A stretch of 64,000 nt of DNA from the NCBI GenBank assembly GCA_029959085.1, contig JARWIR010000043.1, positions 5,022,001 through 5,086,000 on the forward strand, written 5' to 3'. This stretch comes from Nemophila menziesii. Taxonomy: Eukaryota; Streptophyta; Magnoliopsida; Boraginales; Hydrophyllaceae. Each line of letters opens with the position of its first letter. Position 1 is the first letter of the stretch. Below, piece by piece: positions 46,791 through 57,840 of the stretch. The notes beneath the pieces are model-generated. The model was not told the DNA's origin. It worked only from the letters and a program-made list of their open reading frames with translations, and searched no databases. The position numbers and the translations under genes are program-made.

Positions 46791-47000
46791 TAGTACTCCC
46801 CAAAATTTTAGAGTACTCCGAGATTTTCTTGCAGTACTTCACAATTTTCTGGCGGTCGGAGGTAGGTGGTTGGAAGTCGGTGGTTGGATATATATAATAC
46901 TCATTTAAATATATAGAGTACTCAGCAAAATTGTCGGAGTACTCAGCAAATTCTTGGATTACTCTATGTTTTTTCCAGTGACCGGTGACTGGTGGCCTAA

Positions 47001-47118
47001 GGTCCGTGGTCGGAGGTCGGAGGTCGGAGGTCGGTGGTCGGTGGTCGGAGGTCGGTGGTCGGTGGTCGGTGGTAGGTGGTGGGAGGTTGGAGGTAGGTGG
47101 GTAGTGGTAGGTAGTGGA
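47001..47118 (+). repeat. GGTCGGN minisatellite
   Basis: A 7-bp unit (GGTCGGA, GGTCGGT and decayed GGTAGGT forms) is repeated about 16 times in the right half of the Mutator-like element. Pro-rich (minus) and Gly/Val-rich (plus) ORFs across it are shadows. Confidence 0.85.
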
Positions 47119-47282
47119 GAGAGAAACAGTGACATCACACTTTTTTGTCTTTTAGTATTAGTAAGGGTAGAAAATACTATTGTAAAAAATGAGGTCCCTA
47201 AAAAGAATAGCTTTTTAGACTCTACTCTATAGAGAAGAAAGATGGTCTCCAAGACCCAATAGATAATTCACCTCTAATATAA

Positions 47283-47692
47283 TAATGGAGTTCATTTTTT
47301 TAAAGAAATAATTAAATGATAGGTATTTATTTCATGATTTAGATTTAGGAGTCCTTATAATTATAAAGATGTTCATGAGGTTGTTTTATCTTTTTTATTA
47401 TGTTTAATAAATCATTCGATTATGAATCTTGTTAATAAGTTTAAATTATTTTCGACCAACTAGTGACTGAAATTTAGACTAGACCGTTAATTTGCTATCC
47501 CTACCTTCATCAAAAATTGGTCGGCCATCATCGAGAGACAAAAGATTAAAACTACACAAAGAGGGTGTTGCGGTTCGGACGCTTCGATTGCTCGTGCATC
47601 ACCTACCTCGGTCACACCGTTCTCAAATGATGGGGGAATTTCATCTCAACAGACCAAGTAGCCAGGCATGCGATAGAAATTGGGGTAAGGGT
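47283..47692 (-). other. Continuation of the DLH promoter relic (upstream region)
   Basis: Paralogous to 28600-28985 upstream of DLH-B: TAATGGAGTTCATTTT, GTTAATAAGT, CATCACCTA and the CTCAAATG / GACCAAG stretch occur in the same order. Similarity ends where the next LTR starts. No gene. Confidence 0.6.
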
Positions 47693-49212
47693 TGTCTCCC
47701 GAAGTGTGATATAAAATTAACTCTTTGAGAAAGATACTTCGGAAGTGTATGAGTCGTCACAAGTAATTAAAATTATAAGAAAATATCGTTCTTCATAGGG
47801 AATAAGAAGTTACCACGTATCAGCAGATTTAATCTATATACTCTTTAAGGTAAAAAATTAAATCAAAAGATGTTTTTGTTTGGTTTTGAAATATTAACTA
47901 CTAAACTATAGACTGAAAGACTAAATATTAACTAAAACAAAATTAAAGGACTAAAAAGTAAAAGTGAAGATATGATAGAGAGAGAGATATAACTTAAGAT
48001 TGAGCACTCACCACTAGTATGATATGGAACTATTTTTTATTTAAGGACAAATTGAGAATTTTACTTCCTAACCGAGATTTTTAAGTCATCTAAGTCCCTC
48101 ACAGGTAAGTAGGCGATACTATTGAATCTTAGGAATCTCCCCGAGTGATCTTGTAGAATTGTCTAAAGCCTTAATTCAAACCTTTTATAGGCTATCTAAC
48201 TACTTTAGATTTTTCATTTCTCAAACTCAATTAAACAATCATAATTTTATTTTATGAAGATCAACCCCCCTCCTCTCAGGTTTAGTCGAACCTAATACAA
48301 CTCAATACGTGATCAAGAAAAAGAATTCCATGAAGTATAAATTTTATAATAAGTAAGAATTGCATAATCAATTTGAATAAATATGTAATCCCACATTTTA
48401 CTGAAAATAATCTCAAATCAAGATAGGGTTCATATTTGTGCCATTTCAAGTTAAAATATGTTTAGTTCATGTTTGGAGAAAGAAAAATAAAGCATGGAAG
48501 AGACATAATTAGATTAGAAATTCGAAAGAAGGAAGAATTACATTAATAGATATGAAAAGAAAGTGAAATAAGGTGTTGTGTTTGAACTCCTTGCTTCACA
48601 CATTTCTAGCTTCTAAGAATTATAACTAGTGTGTTTTGAGGCTAAAAACTGATATTTATACCCTCCATAAACGTTTTTCATAAGTTGGGTCAAATTAAGT
48701 GAGTCAAAGGTGACCCACTTGACTTTTAGTAAATTTGGACAACTGGGATCTTTATAGCAAAAATGATCATAATTTTCTCAATTCAACTGTATTTGCGCAC
48801 CATTTCTTCTCAGACGCGCTAGACTCCAAGAGCTATCTTGTGTGCAAGTATTATGATCATAATCCTTACCAATTATGTATCATGATTTTCCAAAGTTGAT
48901 GAAGACGTTTTGTCTCCATTTTTTTTTTGAGCTTCTAACAAAATTTTTGGATCTTTTATGATTGAATTGGGTTTTTCCTTTAACTTTTTGACTGTTTAGT
49001 TTATCTCGAGGTCTCGTATCATCTATGTTCCTAGGAGTTTCACACTTAACATACAAATTATCTCAAATTGCTCAAAAAACACATTTAAATTCGAGACTAG
49101 CTCACAACTCGCAACATGTCAAATAAAGGGATATATTCCACATTAAATCTCAAAAACCCACTTAAATCACGTTTTTTACATCTTAAAGTCCATCACAACT
49201 TACGAGACATCA
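47693..49212 (-). repeat. Diverged Athila-like 3' LTR
   Basis: Starts TGTCTCCCGAAGTGTGATA and ends TACGAGACATCA (plus reading). Internal landmarks (TAGTATGATATGG, CCGAGTGATC, a late CACATTTCTAGC and TTTATACCCTCC) are only loosely like the young LTRs, so it is another, older family. The sequence after 49212 (AGACCACCAACTTAAGG) is a polypurine tract in reverse, so this is a 3' LTR. Confidence 0.6.
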
Positions 49213-50238
49213 AGACCACCAACTTAAGGTTTTATCGTCCCGAATAATTAAGCACAAAGTAAAGTCTCAAATCCAAAAAGTTTCACAAGGTCAACAAGGT
49301 CAATGTACAACAAGTCTCAAAATGTCCTAATCAAGAAAAGTAATTTACAAAAGATCCTATACACACAACAAAATAAAATTTCAAGAATGATGTTCTTCCC
49401 AATACAACAAGAGAGACTAAAATACTTAGTTTGAAGTGGCGGCTATAGGTTAACCCTCCATCCTTCCACAACGTTTAATGGCCTACTTACTCACTTAGTT
49501 TCCACTCATTTTTCATTCAACCACATAGCTAATAATCTTGAGTATTTTCGATTATAATTTAGGCTTAGAGTAAGGTATGATATATATTTGGCTAATGTTT
49601 AGTGAGCTTTTGGCTCTCTCATTACGCTCGTGTAAAGGATATTAGATACATTATTCCCTAATAGGTTCTTTCCACACTAACATATATTCGTACGAGCAGT
49701 CAAGTACAAATATGGACATTTCAAAAATCAAGTACCTAATTAATATCAGTTTTTCGTGCATACATGCTTTCGAGGGATATTAGTTAGTTCAACGCCTATT
49801 TCCTAATCTATTTTTTTTCTTTTTTGATTATAATTTTTATTAGTTTTTTATTTTTATTTTTTAAAGCATTAAACACATAAACGGGTATGAGAACAAGAGT
49901 ATCCAACCCCAACTCAAAGTTGAGTTGCGTCCCCGACTCAAAAACAACTCTAAAAGCACTAAAAATTTAAGAATATACACCTAAATGCCTGAAGATAAAG
50001 GAAGGAGTACTTAACGTTGCAAGAATCACTCAAGTCCCAAGTTAGGTATTGATGTTCTCGGTCCATGTGGCTATATGGTGGTGTTTCGTGGCCTTGTAGA
50101 TTGATTTGGAGGGGCACGAAAAGTCGAGAAAACGCCTTCATTTTTAGAGTCACACCTCACCGTTTTGATCATAACATTTTTATTCGACGTCCAAATAAGA
50201 TGTGGTTTGCGAAATTATAAATCAAACTTCTTTACTTT
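49213..50238 (-). mobile_element. Remnant of the internal 3' region of an old Athila-like element
   Basis: Follows the 3' LTR: polypurine-like start, then 49900-49950 (CCAACCCCAACTCAAAGTTG, CGTCCCCGACTC) matching 38700-38750 of the young element. Cut at 50238 by another LTR. A 64-codon minus frame at 49959-50153 has no recognisable domain. Confidence 0.5.
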
Positions 50239-51573
50239 TGGGTATCACCTAGGGTGTGATAAAAATAAGATAAAATAAGCCAGAAAACAATGCACTAATC
50301 ACCCTAGACAATCACAGTACTGCAAGTATTACAGGACGTATGCAAGTTTTAATGATAATAGGAATTCGTTCTCAGGGACTTAGTGTGTTATACGAATGAG
50401 CAAATAATCAAAGTAGTTATAATTAATTAAAAGACAGAAGCTAAAGATGATTAATTGAGAGATTGATAATTAAACTAAGTAAAATAAAAGACAATAATTA
50501 AATATTCGAGAATATGAGATGAGAGAGTATAACTTAGGTTTTGCTAGTATGCACTAATCCTTCTAATTCTTTCTATCAATTTCAGTTTATAAGGGAGACA
50601 ATAACTCTTAGATATTTAGTCAGGATTCTAAATTCCTACCTATACTCGGAGACCGAATAGGTAGGCTACGTCACAACCACGAGGTGACCTTAAATAGGGT
50701 TATCCTACGCCACTAGGTTTCTAAGCAGATCTTTCCTTCAATTGGTAAGATGGTGATTAAAACAAACCCTAATGACTATCTAGTTAGGACGGTGTTGTCA
50801 GGACCAATTCCTTATTCTAGACGTTTATGTGGTGTTTCAATAATTAGACACCACTTCCGGGCGACCATCTAACTACTATTAGCAAATTCCTAAGTTGACC
50901 AGGTTTAAGACAGACAATAAATCAAAACACATAAAACAAATATATAGTTTATTAGCTAGAATTAGATTAAAACATATAATTCCCAAAGAAACTTAGATAG
51001 AAAGAAAATAGTATTCATAGATTATACATAATGCAAAACCCAAGCTATGGGAATATTAGTTCATACCTGAAAGAAATAAACTAAAAAAAATGATACAAAG
51101 ATGTCATCTTGCTCTCTTGAATGACTAAGAATTAATATAAGGTTTATAACTGAGCAAGGATGACTTTGCAAAGTTTTAAGGGTGTATTTATAGGTGTTTA
51201 GAAGACCTAATTCGTTTTCTTGGAGTGGAAGACAAGTAACTTGGACTCCAAGCCCAACTCAAATTCGTAACCCTAAAGTATAGAAAAGGTAATAATTTGT
51301 CGTTATTTTGTTTTGGCCGTAACTTCTTCATTTCAACTCCGATTGACGCGTTCCATATGTCGAAACTGATCGTCTCGGAAATCTCTATAACTTTGCTTTA
51401 GACCATTCTTCAAAATTCCTAGCCAATCTTGAGTTATTATCACTTCTATGGTCGTAGGTGCTAGAATTCAGATTTATTTGGCAACTTTATCTTTCTATAT
51501 CTTATCTTTTCTTTTCTTATCTCCAATTTTCATGCATATCTTCTTTCCTTTATCTCTTAGAATTGACTTGGCA

Positions 51574-51641
<68 letters not shown>

Positions 51642-51822
51642 TTAAAGCTTCACAATTAACAAACAATTAAACCAGATATTCTCTAAAAATAATAAATCAT
51701 TAAACCAAGACAAGAAATAGGAAAGTGCACTATATCATGGGAAAATCGAGTATTTAGACTTCTAAAACACTAAAAATGATGTCTCCAACTAATATTAAAT
51801 CATCACAAATGGGGAGACATCA
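50239..51822 (-). repeat. Solo or orphan Athila-like LTR with internal (TA)n
   Basis: Starts TGGGTATCACCTAGGGTGTG and ends GGGGAGACATCA, both close to the young LTR ends; the centre (CACAGTACTGCAAGTATTAC, GAATTCGTTCTCAGGGAC) is clearly the same family at greater age. It lacks a primer binding site next to it and a convincing TSD (ACTTT versus CCTTC). Confidence 0.7.
51578..51639. repeat. (TA)n microsatellite inside the LTR
   Basis: About 62 bp of TA at a place where the young LTRs have only ordinary AT-rich sequence; short ORFs here are repeat shadows. Confidence 0.95.
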
Positions 51823-53570
51823 CCTTCCCAGAAATAAAATTATTTTCCCAAAACTCTTATCCAATTGTTCACAATTCATCTCCAAAGTTGGGCATAGTGT
51901 GTATAATAATATCAATAATTTGGACTTAACTTTCTTATGATATCTCGTATTGATGTGTGATATTTTCCATTAGATAGATCTCAAAATAGTATGCGATATG
52001 TTCTCGAGAAAAAGTGAATTCTAACACCCAAGAAAGAAGTTATGACCATTAGAAGTTTTGCCAAAAATACAACAACTCTAGGCACGTCGAGATCTCCAGT
52101 GAACCTTAGGCGCGGCTAGGAGCAAAATGACACGTGCTCATGCAATATCGGCTACATCACTCGAGTTTATGGCACGCCTATTCTACGTTATCGCCGTCAT
52201 GGCACTAAATTTTGTTTTCTTTTGTAGATAAATCTTGATTTGACGATTTTTTTCCTTTTAATAGAAATAGTGCTCCCAATGCACCTCGGATTTGCTAATG
52301 GAGGCTCTAATTTTCCCGTATTTAATTGTTTCTCCATTATACACTTTGTTTTTTACTTTGAACCTCACCTATTTCGGCATGCACAACAAATAAAATCCAT
52401 TACTCTTCTCGTCTTGCGTAATATACACTAGATAAACTCTAAATTACTTTATATAGTATAGACAACCTTAATGAAAATACTGGAAAACAATTAAAATATG
52501 TGTTTTACCCTTTTTTTCCTTGGTTTCTCCCAAAAAGCATTTAAATCACGTCGTAAACCTCGATATAAGAACTTCCCTGAAACTTGTATTAAGACTCTTA
52601 CTATTCTTTCTTGCTTAAACTCGCCTCCTCATTAGAATAGTACCTTTTGGACTTTCCCACCTTTTTTTTGTCACAATCGACCCTTGATAGGGATGGGTAG
52701 TTTTTTCCGTTGCGTCGTCTTAGTCTCGCAATGATATACATTATTCACAAGGTTTTATTTGATAAACATATTGGACGGTATAAGATCTTTCTTTGTTTCA
52801 ATTACACGTTCATCTTTGTAAGGAGGTAGGTAGTTCCCCCTCCTTGTCGCCTTGCTTTTGTGGTGTAACACCTTACTCCCAAGGCATTTTTTGATCGTCT
52901 TTGGCGGTGGAGGTGTTTTCGGTTATTCTAATACCCTTTGATCTTCAAGGACCTTTGCTTTAAATTCCTTCACAACTCTTGATGGAATGGTGGTGGATGA
53001 ACTTCTTGTGGTGGAGATTTAACTTTATTTTCATCTTAAACCTTCGATTCTTCAACCCTTTTCTCAACAACTTTATCTCCGTCTTTGTCATCGCCTTAAT
53101 ATTCCACAATCACATCATCCAAACTTGGCTTGGAAAACTCTTTCCCCTCTTTAACCATTTCTTTCAACTCAACTTCTCTCTACCCATATATCGGAAATCC
53201 TTGTTATTTTTTGACTTATCTCTCTTTATTATATGCAAACTCAATAGGGATAACATTTGATTCTTTGACTTCTAAGATATGTTTCACTACTCCTTCTCCA
53301 CCATTCTCATAAGAGGCTCACCCATATGTTGGTATTCAACCACGTTTGGAAATGTCATCATATAACTAACACAAGTATCATTTTTTCTAGATTTAAATCT
53401 CTGTATATTCGCACTGAAGGTTTTTCACCTTTCGTTCAATCATAGGGAAGAGAGCTCCTCTAATCTTGTAAGTTGTTTGCTAATGGTTCGCATGAAGTTT
53501 TCAAAACATCTTTCAACTGAGAATCTTGAGGTATTTATGTATCTTTTTATGTGATTGATTGATCTAGTCA
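51823..53570 (-). mobile_element. Probable decayed Gypsy gag/linker remnant
   Basis: Minus-strand pieces such as KTPPPPKTIKK and YLPPYKDERVIE around 52.8-52.95 kb and Glu-rich stretches near 53.1-53.2 kb resemble the Gag-protease linker of Athila-like elements. Nothing longer is open. Low confidence; the rest (51823-52500) shows no feature. Confidence 0.3.
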
Positions 53571-54069
53571 TGATACATCTTTTTTGGTGTATTTAGGACT
53601 TAGTTGATAGATTTTCCCCATTATTTGATGTATTATGCTTTCTTGTCTAGTTTCGGCTTTTGTGCGTAATTTGTGTTTTGAGTGTGCAGCTCTTAGATAC
53701 TTGGATACTATGATACCCCGAGACAATGGTAAGAATTCAAGAAAATGATATTAACCCAAAGTCATGGTGTTAGAGGACAATTCGACCATTTTTGGAAAGT
53801 TGGAGCATTTGTCGGCTATAATTGGAAATCAATTTGTTATAGTCACCACGCGTAATTGGTTAGGATTCTAAATGAGATCTTGGATTCATAGTAGAACTTG
53901 AAGTTAGTAGTGAGTAGGAACTAACAGTTCTTGATTTGGATCTGAAATGAAAAAGTTAATGAATTTACCGCTAACGTGGTTCGAAGTAGTCCACTCATGT
54001 ACTAAAATGTTTTTGGGTTGAGAAGTACCATACAAAAGAGTCCTACAACACCAAAGACGTTATAAACCC

Positions 54070-54141
<72 letters not shown>

Positions 54142-55133
54142 TTTTTATCATTAGAAAAGGGCCATATTCATAATGCATCAGTAAAAATTGTCGGAAGCAG
54201 ATAGAAAGGAGAATAAGATTGGAAGCAATCTATGTCATTCCAACTTTATCCTTCATCATTCCTCGGAAATTAATAGTGTAATTTTATTATATTTTTCATT
54301 ATAAACATGAATATTACATTATTAGTTGTTACTTTTATTTTTATATCATGCACTAGTTAATTCATAGCCTGAGAACAACATTATGTATGAATCCTGGAAT
54401 TGTTTTATGCGTTTATTAAATTTGGAATAATGCATATTAAATTAAATTATATTAGTTTATTTGCTTATGTATTTGACATATAATTCAGCCCTTGTTTTGG
54501 CCAAGAGTAATTAATACTTTCACCCTGACAGGGGAGGGGGGTTACTGAAAACGATACATAATCGTCAGGTGTGCGTTAGTGATCCTGACGAGCTTGACTA
54601 GCTGGATAGTTAATAAGGTTAGGGACTTTTAGCATCGATCATTACGTAGTGTCACCTCACCCGAGACCCCTAGTAGTGTAGAAATAGTTTCATAAGCTAC
54701 CCTGATAAGAGTTAGGAAGAAGTAAGAATCTCAACTATTGCATAATTACCAATTCACACTTAAACAATAAAACGTAGATTCAGTACTAATGGGGATTACT
54801 TGCAAGTTCTCGAGCTATATTCTCATCTCATCTCTTAGTTATTTCTATTTACTCTCTAGTTTAATTAGTGTCTTAGTTAATTTATCGTTATTGCATTTTA
54901 GTACTTAATAAAAAAAAACAAAACATATATGTTTTTCCTTTTTAGTTTAACAACTCATTCTAGTACACTTCCAAATAACACATAATAAGAATTAACCTTT
55001 GTAGTCCATGTGGAGACAATACGCTTTACCTACTTACTTTTATTATTTGTCAACAATTTGTACACTTGTGATTAGTTAGCTCTCTCGGGGTGTAAATTAG
55101 TTAGATTATTTTATCACCCCTTGGGTAACAACA
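53571..55133 (+). repeat. Old Athila-like 5' LTR on the plus strand
   Basis: Starts TGATACATCT (young LTRs: TGATGTCTCC) and ends CCCCTTGGGTAACAACA (young: CCCTAGGCGACACCA). A degenerate primer binding site follows at 55137. Contains a (TA)n tract at 54072-54138. Opposite orientation to the other Athila-like copies. Confidence 0.7.
54072..54138. repeat. (TA)n microsatellite inside the LTR
   Basis: About 67 bp of TA. Confidence 0.95.
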
Positions 55134-55136
55134 AGT

Positions 55137-55158
55137 TTTTGGCATCACTGCTGGGGAC
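55137..55158 (+). other. Degenerate tRNA-Asp primer binding site
   Basis: TTTTTGGCATCACTGCTGGGGA corresponds position by position to the intact TTTTTGGCGCCGCTGCCGGG site of the young elements, with CpG-type C-to-T and G-to-A changes. Confidence 0.7.
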
Positions 55159-55249
55159 TATATCATTAATTTTGTGTTTTATTTAGTGTTGTAGAATTAT
55201 TTGTTATGTTTTATGCTTGGTTTTTGTTTTTGTCCTTTTCATATTCTTA

Positions 55250-55940
55250 GATGGATTTCCAAACAATCAACAATGAGCACAAGTCCTTTCAGGCCTATTT
55301 CAAGTGAAATTCTAGGGATTCGCCCTTCAACATTTAACACCATTTGGTTCAATCTCGACCAGGGTATGCTCAATCAATTCTCGAGCTACGAAAATTATAG
55401 TGGAGTCGTACACCAAGACCTGGTCCGTTCTTTTCAGAAATTCATGCAAATATGTGACACCTACATCACTCAAGGAGTCACACGAGAACAAATGAATTAC
55501 TTTATATTTTAGTTCTTCTTGACCAGAAGTACGAGCGATTGGTTAAATAGTCAACCTCTCGACCTGATACCAATTTTGGATGAGCTTCACGCTAAATTCC
55601 TTGATCGATTTTATCCTCAAAGTATGTAACTGAAGGATCAAATGGAGCGCTTTAATTTCTTACAAGAAGATGGTGAGAGTGTTGGAGAGGCATGGACGAA
55701 TATCAAGAAAAGTTAGTGAATTGTCCATTACATGGTTACATTCCCGAGCTACAACTACCCATGTTTTACGATAGGCTCGACGTGGTTTCAATACTCAAAG
55801 TAGAAAATTTCGGTGGTGGTGGGGTTGTCTCGATGGTTCCTAATGAAGTGAAGTTTGGTATGGAGAAAATCGTCAAAGACGAAAGACGTTGGCCATCATC
55901 GAGAGCCCCAATTTTGAATGCAACTATAGGTACCTCATGA
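55250..55940 (+). pseudogene. Athila-like gag relic
   Basis: Three frames rebuild the capsid part: MLNQFSSYENYSGVV and SFQKFMQICDTYITQGVT (to 55512, then a stop), FFLTRSTSDWL and FLDRFYPQSM (55513-55630), and EKLVNCPLHGYIPELQLP to DERRWPSSRA (55692-55940). Each has a direct counterpart in the intact gag at 41070-43916. Stops at about 55512 and 55627 and a frameshift near 55690 kill it. The zinc knuckle, protease and everything after are missing. Confidence 0.8.
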
Positions 55941-56673
55941 GTAAATGGTAAATTTTTACATCATATGCTTCTGTTTCGCTAGAGCTTGTCAACATCAATA
56001 TCATTCATCAGAAATTAGGCATCCCACACATGCACAACTGAGGACCCCATTCCTTGTTGTGTCTAACAGTCTAGTTAGTATGATGCCAAGAGATTGGAGT
56101 AGAGGCGCCTATGTTCGGTGAAACTGACTTTATGCATCCATGATTAGAGTTGAGCAAGTATCGGTGTTTTAGGGTCAATATTTTCTCTTTTTTAGTTTCT
56201 CCTTATTTGCCTAGCTAGTTTCATTCCTTTGTGGCCTCCACTATGTTAGAGTCTACCTTCAACTTTACGTTTGATTTTTTTTCAATTGGTGATGAGTTTG
56301 TCGTTCTAGGTTCCATCAACTCTTCTGGTCCTGTAAAACTATGTGTTGTTTTACCTATCTTATTTGACACTGAAATGATAAGAGATAGATTTTCGTTAGT
56401 TGGAATACATCATCTTCACAATCAACTTCATCACTTTTGGGTTTTATTTTGTCCATCTTTGTACCTCATTCGGATGCCATTTTCTTGGCATCCTTGACTC
56501 TACAATGGTGTGGTATTATTTTAGTGGTTTTGTTACTTGAGAAGACTTTCAGCAATGGAGACGGTTCCACTTTAAATAAATTGTTTCGTGAAACATTCTG
56601 GGGTTTCTTGTTGGGATCTATCCGTTAATGTTGGTTTTTGCTTTCCCTCTGAGTTTAGTATCTGTAAAGTTGT
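55941..56673. other. Unassigned sequence downstream of the gag relic
   Basis: No feature I can name. Short open frames on the plus strand (56231-56497, 56437-56628) show no family motif; they may be decayed retrotransposon interior. Confidence 0.3.
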
Positions 56674-56692
56674 TTAATTTTATCATAGACTT

Positions 56693-57071
56693 TTTTTTTG
56701 CATACAGATGAGGCTTTTAAAGCCGAAAACAATTAAAAAAACAAGTCTCATACGACTTCTAACACTAATCTAGGATACGCGCATCCACTCTTATCCCTCG
56801 TGATATTTCGCCATAAATAGTCTAGAGGATCCTCGAAAATATCCGGTTGTGCTCCAGTTTCCGCCCCTTTTCTTGCCAACAAGTCCGCGCATGAATTCGC
56901 CTCCCGGTATATGTGAATTATCTCGAATCCGGGTTCTCCCCTCATAATCTCCCTACATTCCTTGTTCAAGTGCACAAGACCAACTACCTGAGCTACCACC
57001 GCCCTTCACTAGCGCGTGAAGCTCACTCGAGTCAGTCTCGATAACCACTTTATTAATTCTTCGATCCTTCA
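56693..57071 (-). mobile_element. Short 5'-truncated LINE tail with 19-bp TSD
   Basis: Flanked by TTAATTTTATCATAGACTT (56674-56692) and the same with one change (57072-57090). On the minus strand it holds the end of an RNase H frame (ELHALVKGG, then GFEIIHIYREANSCADLLAR), a 3' UTR ending GCTTTAAAAGCCTCATCTG, TATGC and an A tail. The 3' end matches that of the LINE at 62258. Confidence 0.8.
56748..57020 (-). pseudogene. C-terminal RNase H fragment of a LINE
   Basis: YREANSCADLLARKGA keeps the last catalytic Asp of the RNase H fold. Upstream, 57000-57060 continues the domain with VIETDSSELHALVKGGG in a shifted frame. The first two catalytic motifs were never copied (5' truncation), so it has no enzyme function. 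Confidence 0.7.
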
Positions 57072-57090
57072 TTAATTTTATCGTAGACTT

Positions 57091-57840
57091 GATATATTAA
57101 CCCACATAAACTTTTTATCATTATTATCATTATTAATAAAAGATCTTTTTGATAAAAAATAATTAATTTTTAGTGTCAAGTGCATGGTGTAGCCATTATA
57201 TGTCCAGGAAATCATGGCTGCCCTTGATTTTTCAAAAAAAAAATTACCATAAAAAAATTATTATATATATCTTTGCTTTATTTAGAATTTTCAAAATTTT
57301 CCTTGACCCCCCTTACTATGTAAAATATATCTGGTTAACCTTATGATTATTTTATATGTTTGAATATTTTATTTTATTATAATAAAATATAGATTATTTT
57401 GTATAATATAGGGACTTTAGAGTGTAATTAATTAAGAAAATTAATATCTAGATCTATATTACAATTTTTACAAATTATAGGGACATGTAGTGTAATTTTT
57501 TTATTTCAAGGAGTTGTACTGCAGTTTTGCATAAGATATGGACCTATATAGTGCAAATAAGGTTGAAAAAAAAATCTGTGGAAATTCCTAGCTCCGCCCT
57601 GGTCAAATGGATGCAAGGAGAGTGATATTAAGGAAAAGCATAACGAGAATTTGGTTGATCAAAAGAATGGAATGTAGGACGACAGACACAATTATGTGTA
57701 TTATCATTACCCAGTGTTTTATTGCTTAACAAATCTAGTTTAGTTCCAGTTTAAATTGAACATACATAAATAAAAAATTCTTTAGGTTCGTATTATTGGT
57801 ATATATTAAACCCAATCAGAAAAGAATGCGCCTTGTTTAC
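57091..57840. other. Spacer downstream of DLH-C
   Basis: AT-rich, no ORF. 57640-57840 carries the DLH 3' flanking similarity (GAATG, ATTATCATTACCC, AATCAGAAAAG) shared with A and B. A possible MITE end (CCTAGCTCCGCCCTGG) lies near 57589. Confidence 0.35.

Larger units (their letters stand above)
29835..47273. mobile_element. Small Mutator-like element split by a nested LTR element; 9-bp TSD
   Basis: CTAATATAA occurs at 29826-29834 and 47274-47282 exactly where the duplicated DLH upstream region is interrupted; 9 bp is the Mutator TSD length. The ends are loosely inverted: both carry GGGTCTTG at about 16 bp from the end, then TTCTTC and a GATAG/CTATAG. Without the nested insertion (30784-46795) the element is about 1.4 kb and has no transposase, so it is non-autonomous. 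Its left half holds a CT-rich leader and GC-rich coding-like DNA (30000-30640), and its right half a GGTCGG minisatellite. Confidence 0.6.

Noticed and set aside
46954..47252. Pro-rich and Gly/Val-rich ORFs
   Set aside because: They come from the GGTCGG minisatellite.
51448..51670. ORFs ending in (IY)n
   Set aside because: Translation of a (TA)n microsatellite.
47693..51822. Pairing of the LTRs 47693-49212 and 50239-51822 as one element
   Set aside because: The two are strongly diverged from each other along their length, and no primer site lies left of the second; two separate insertions fit better.
56231..56628. Two plus-strand ORFs as a host gene
   Set aside because: No domain, no splice pattern, and they sit in decayed retrotransposon surroundings.
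57180..57605. A MITE ending CCTAGCTCCGCCCTGG
   Set aside because: The end looks familiar from plant DNA transposons, but no matching opposite end or TSD was found.
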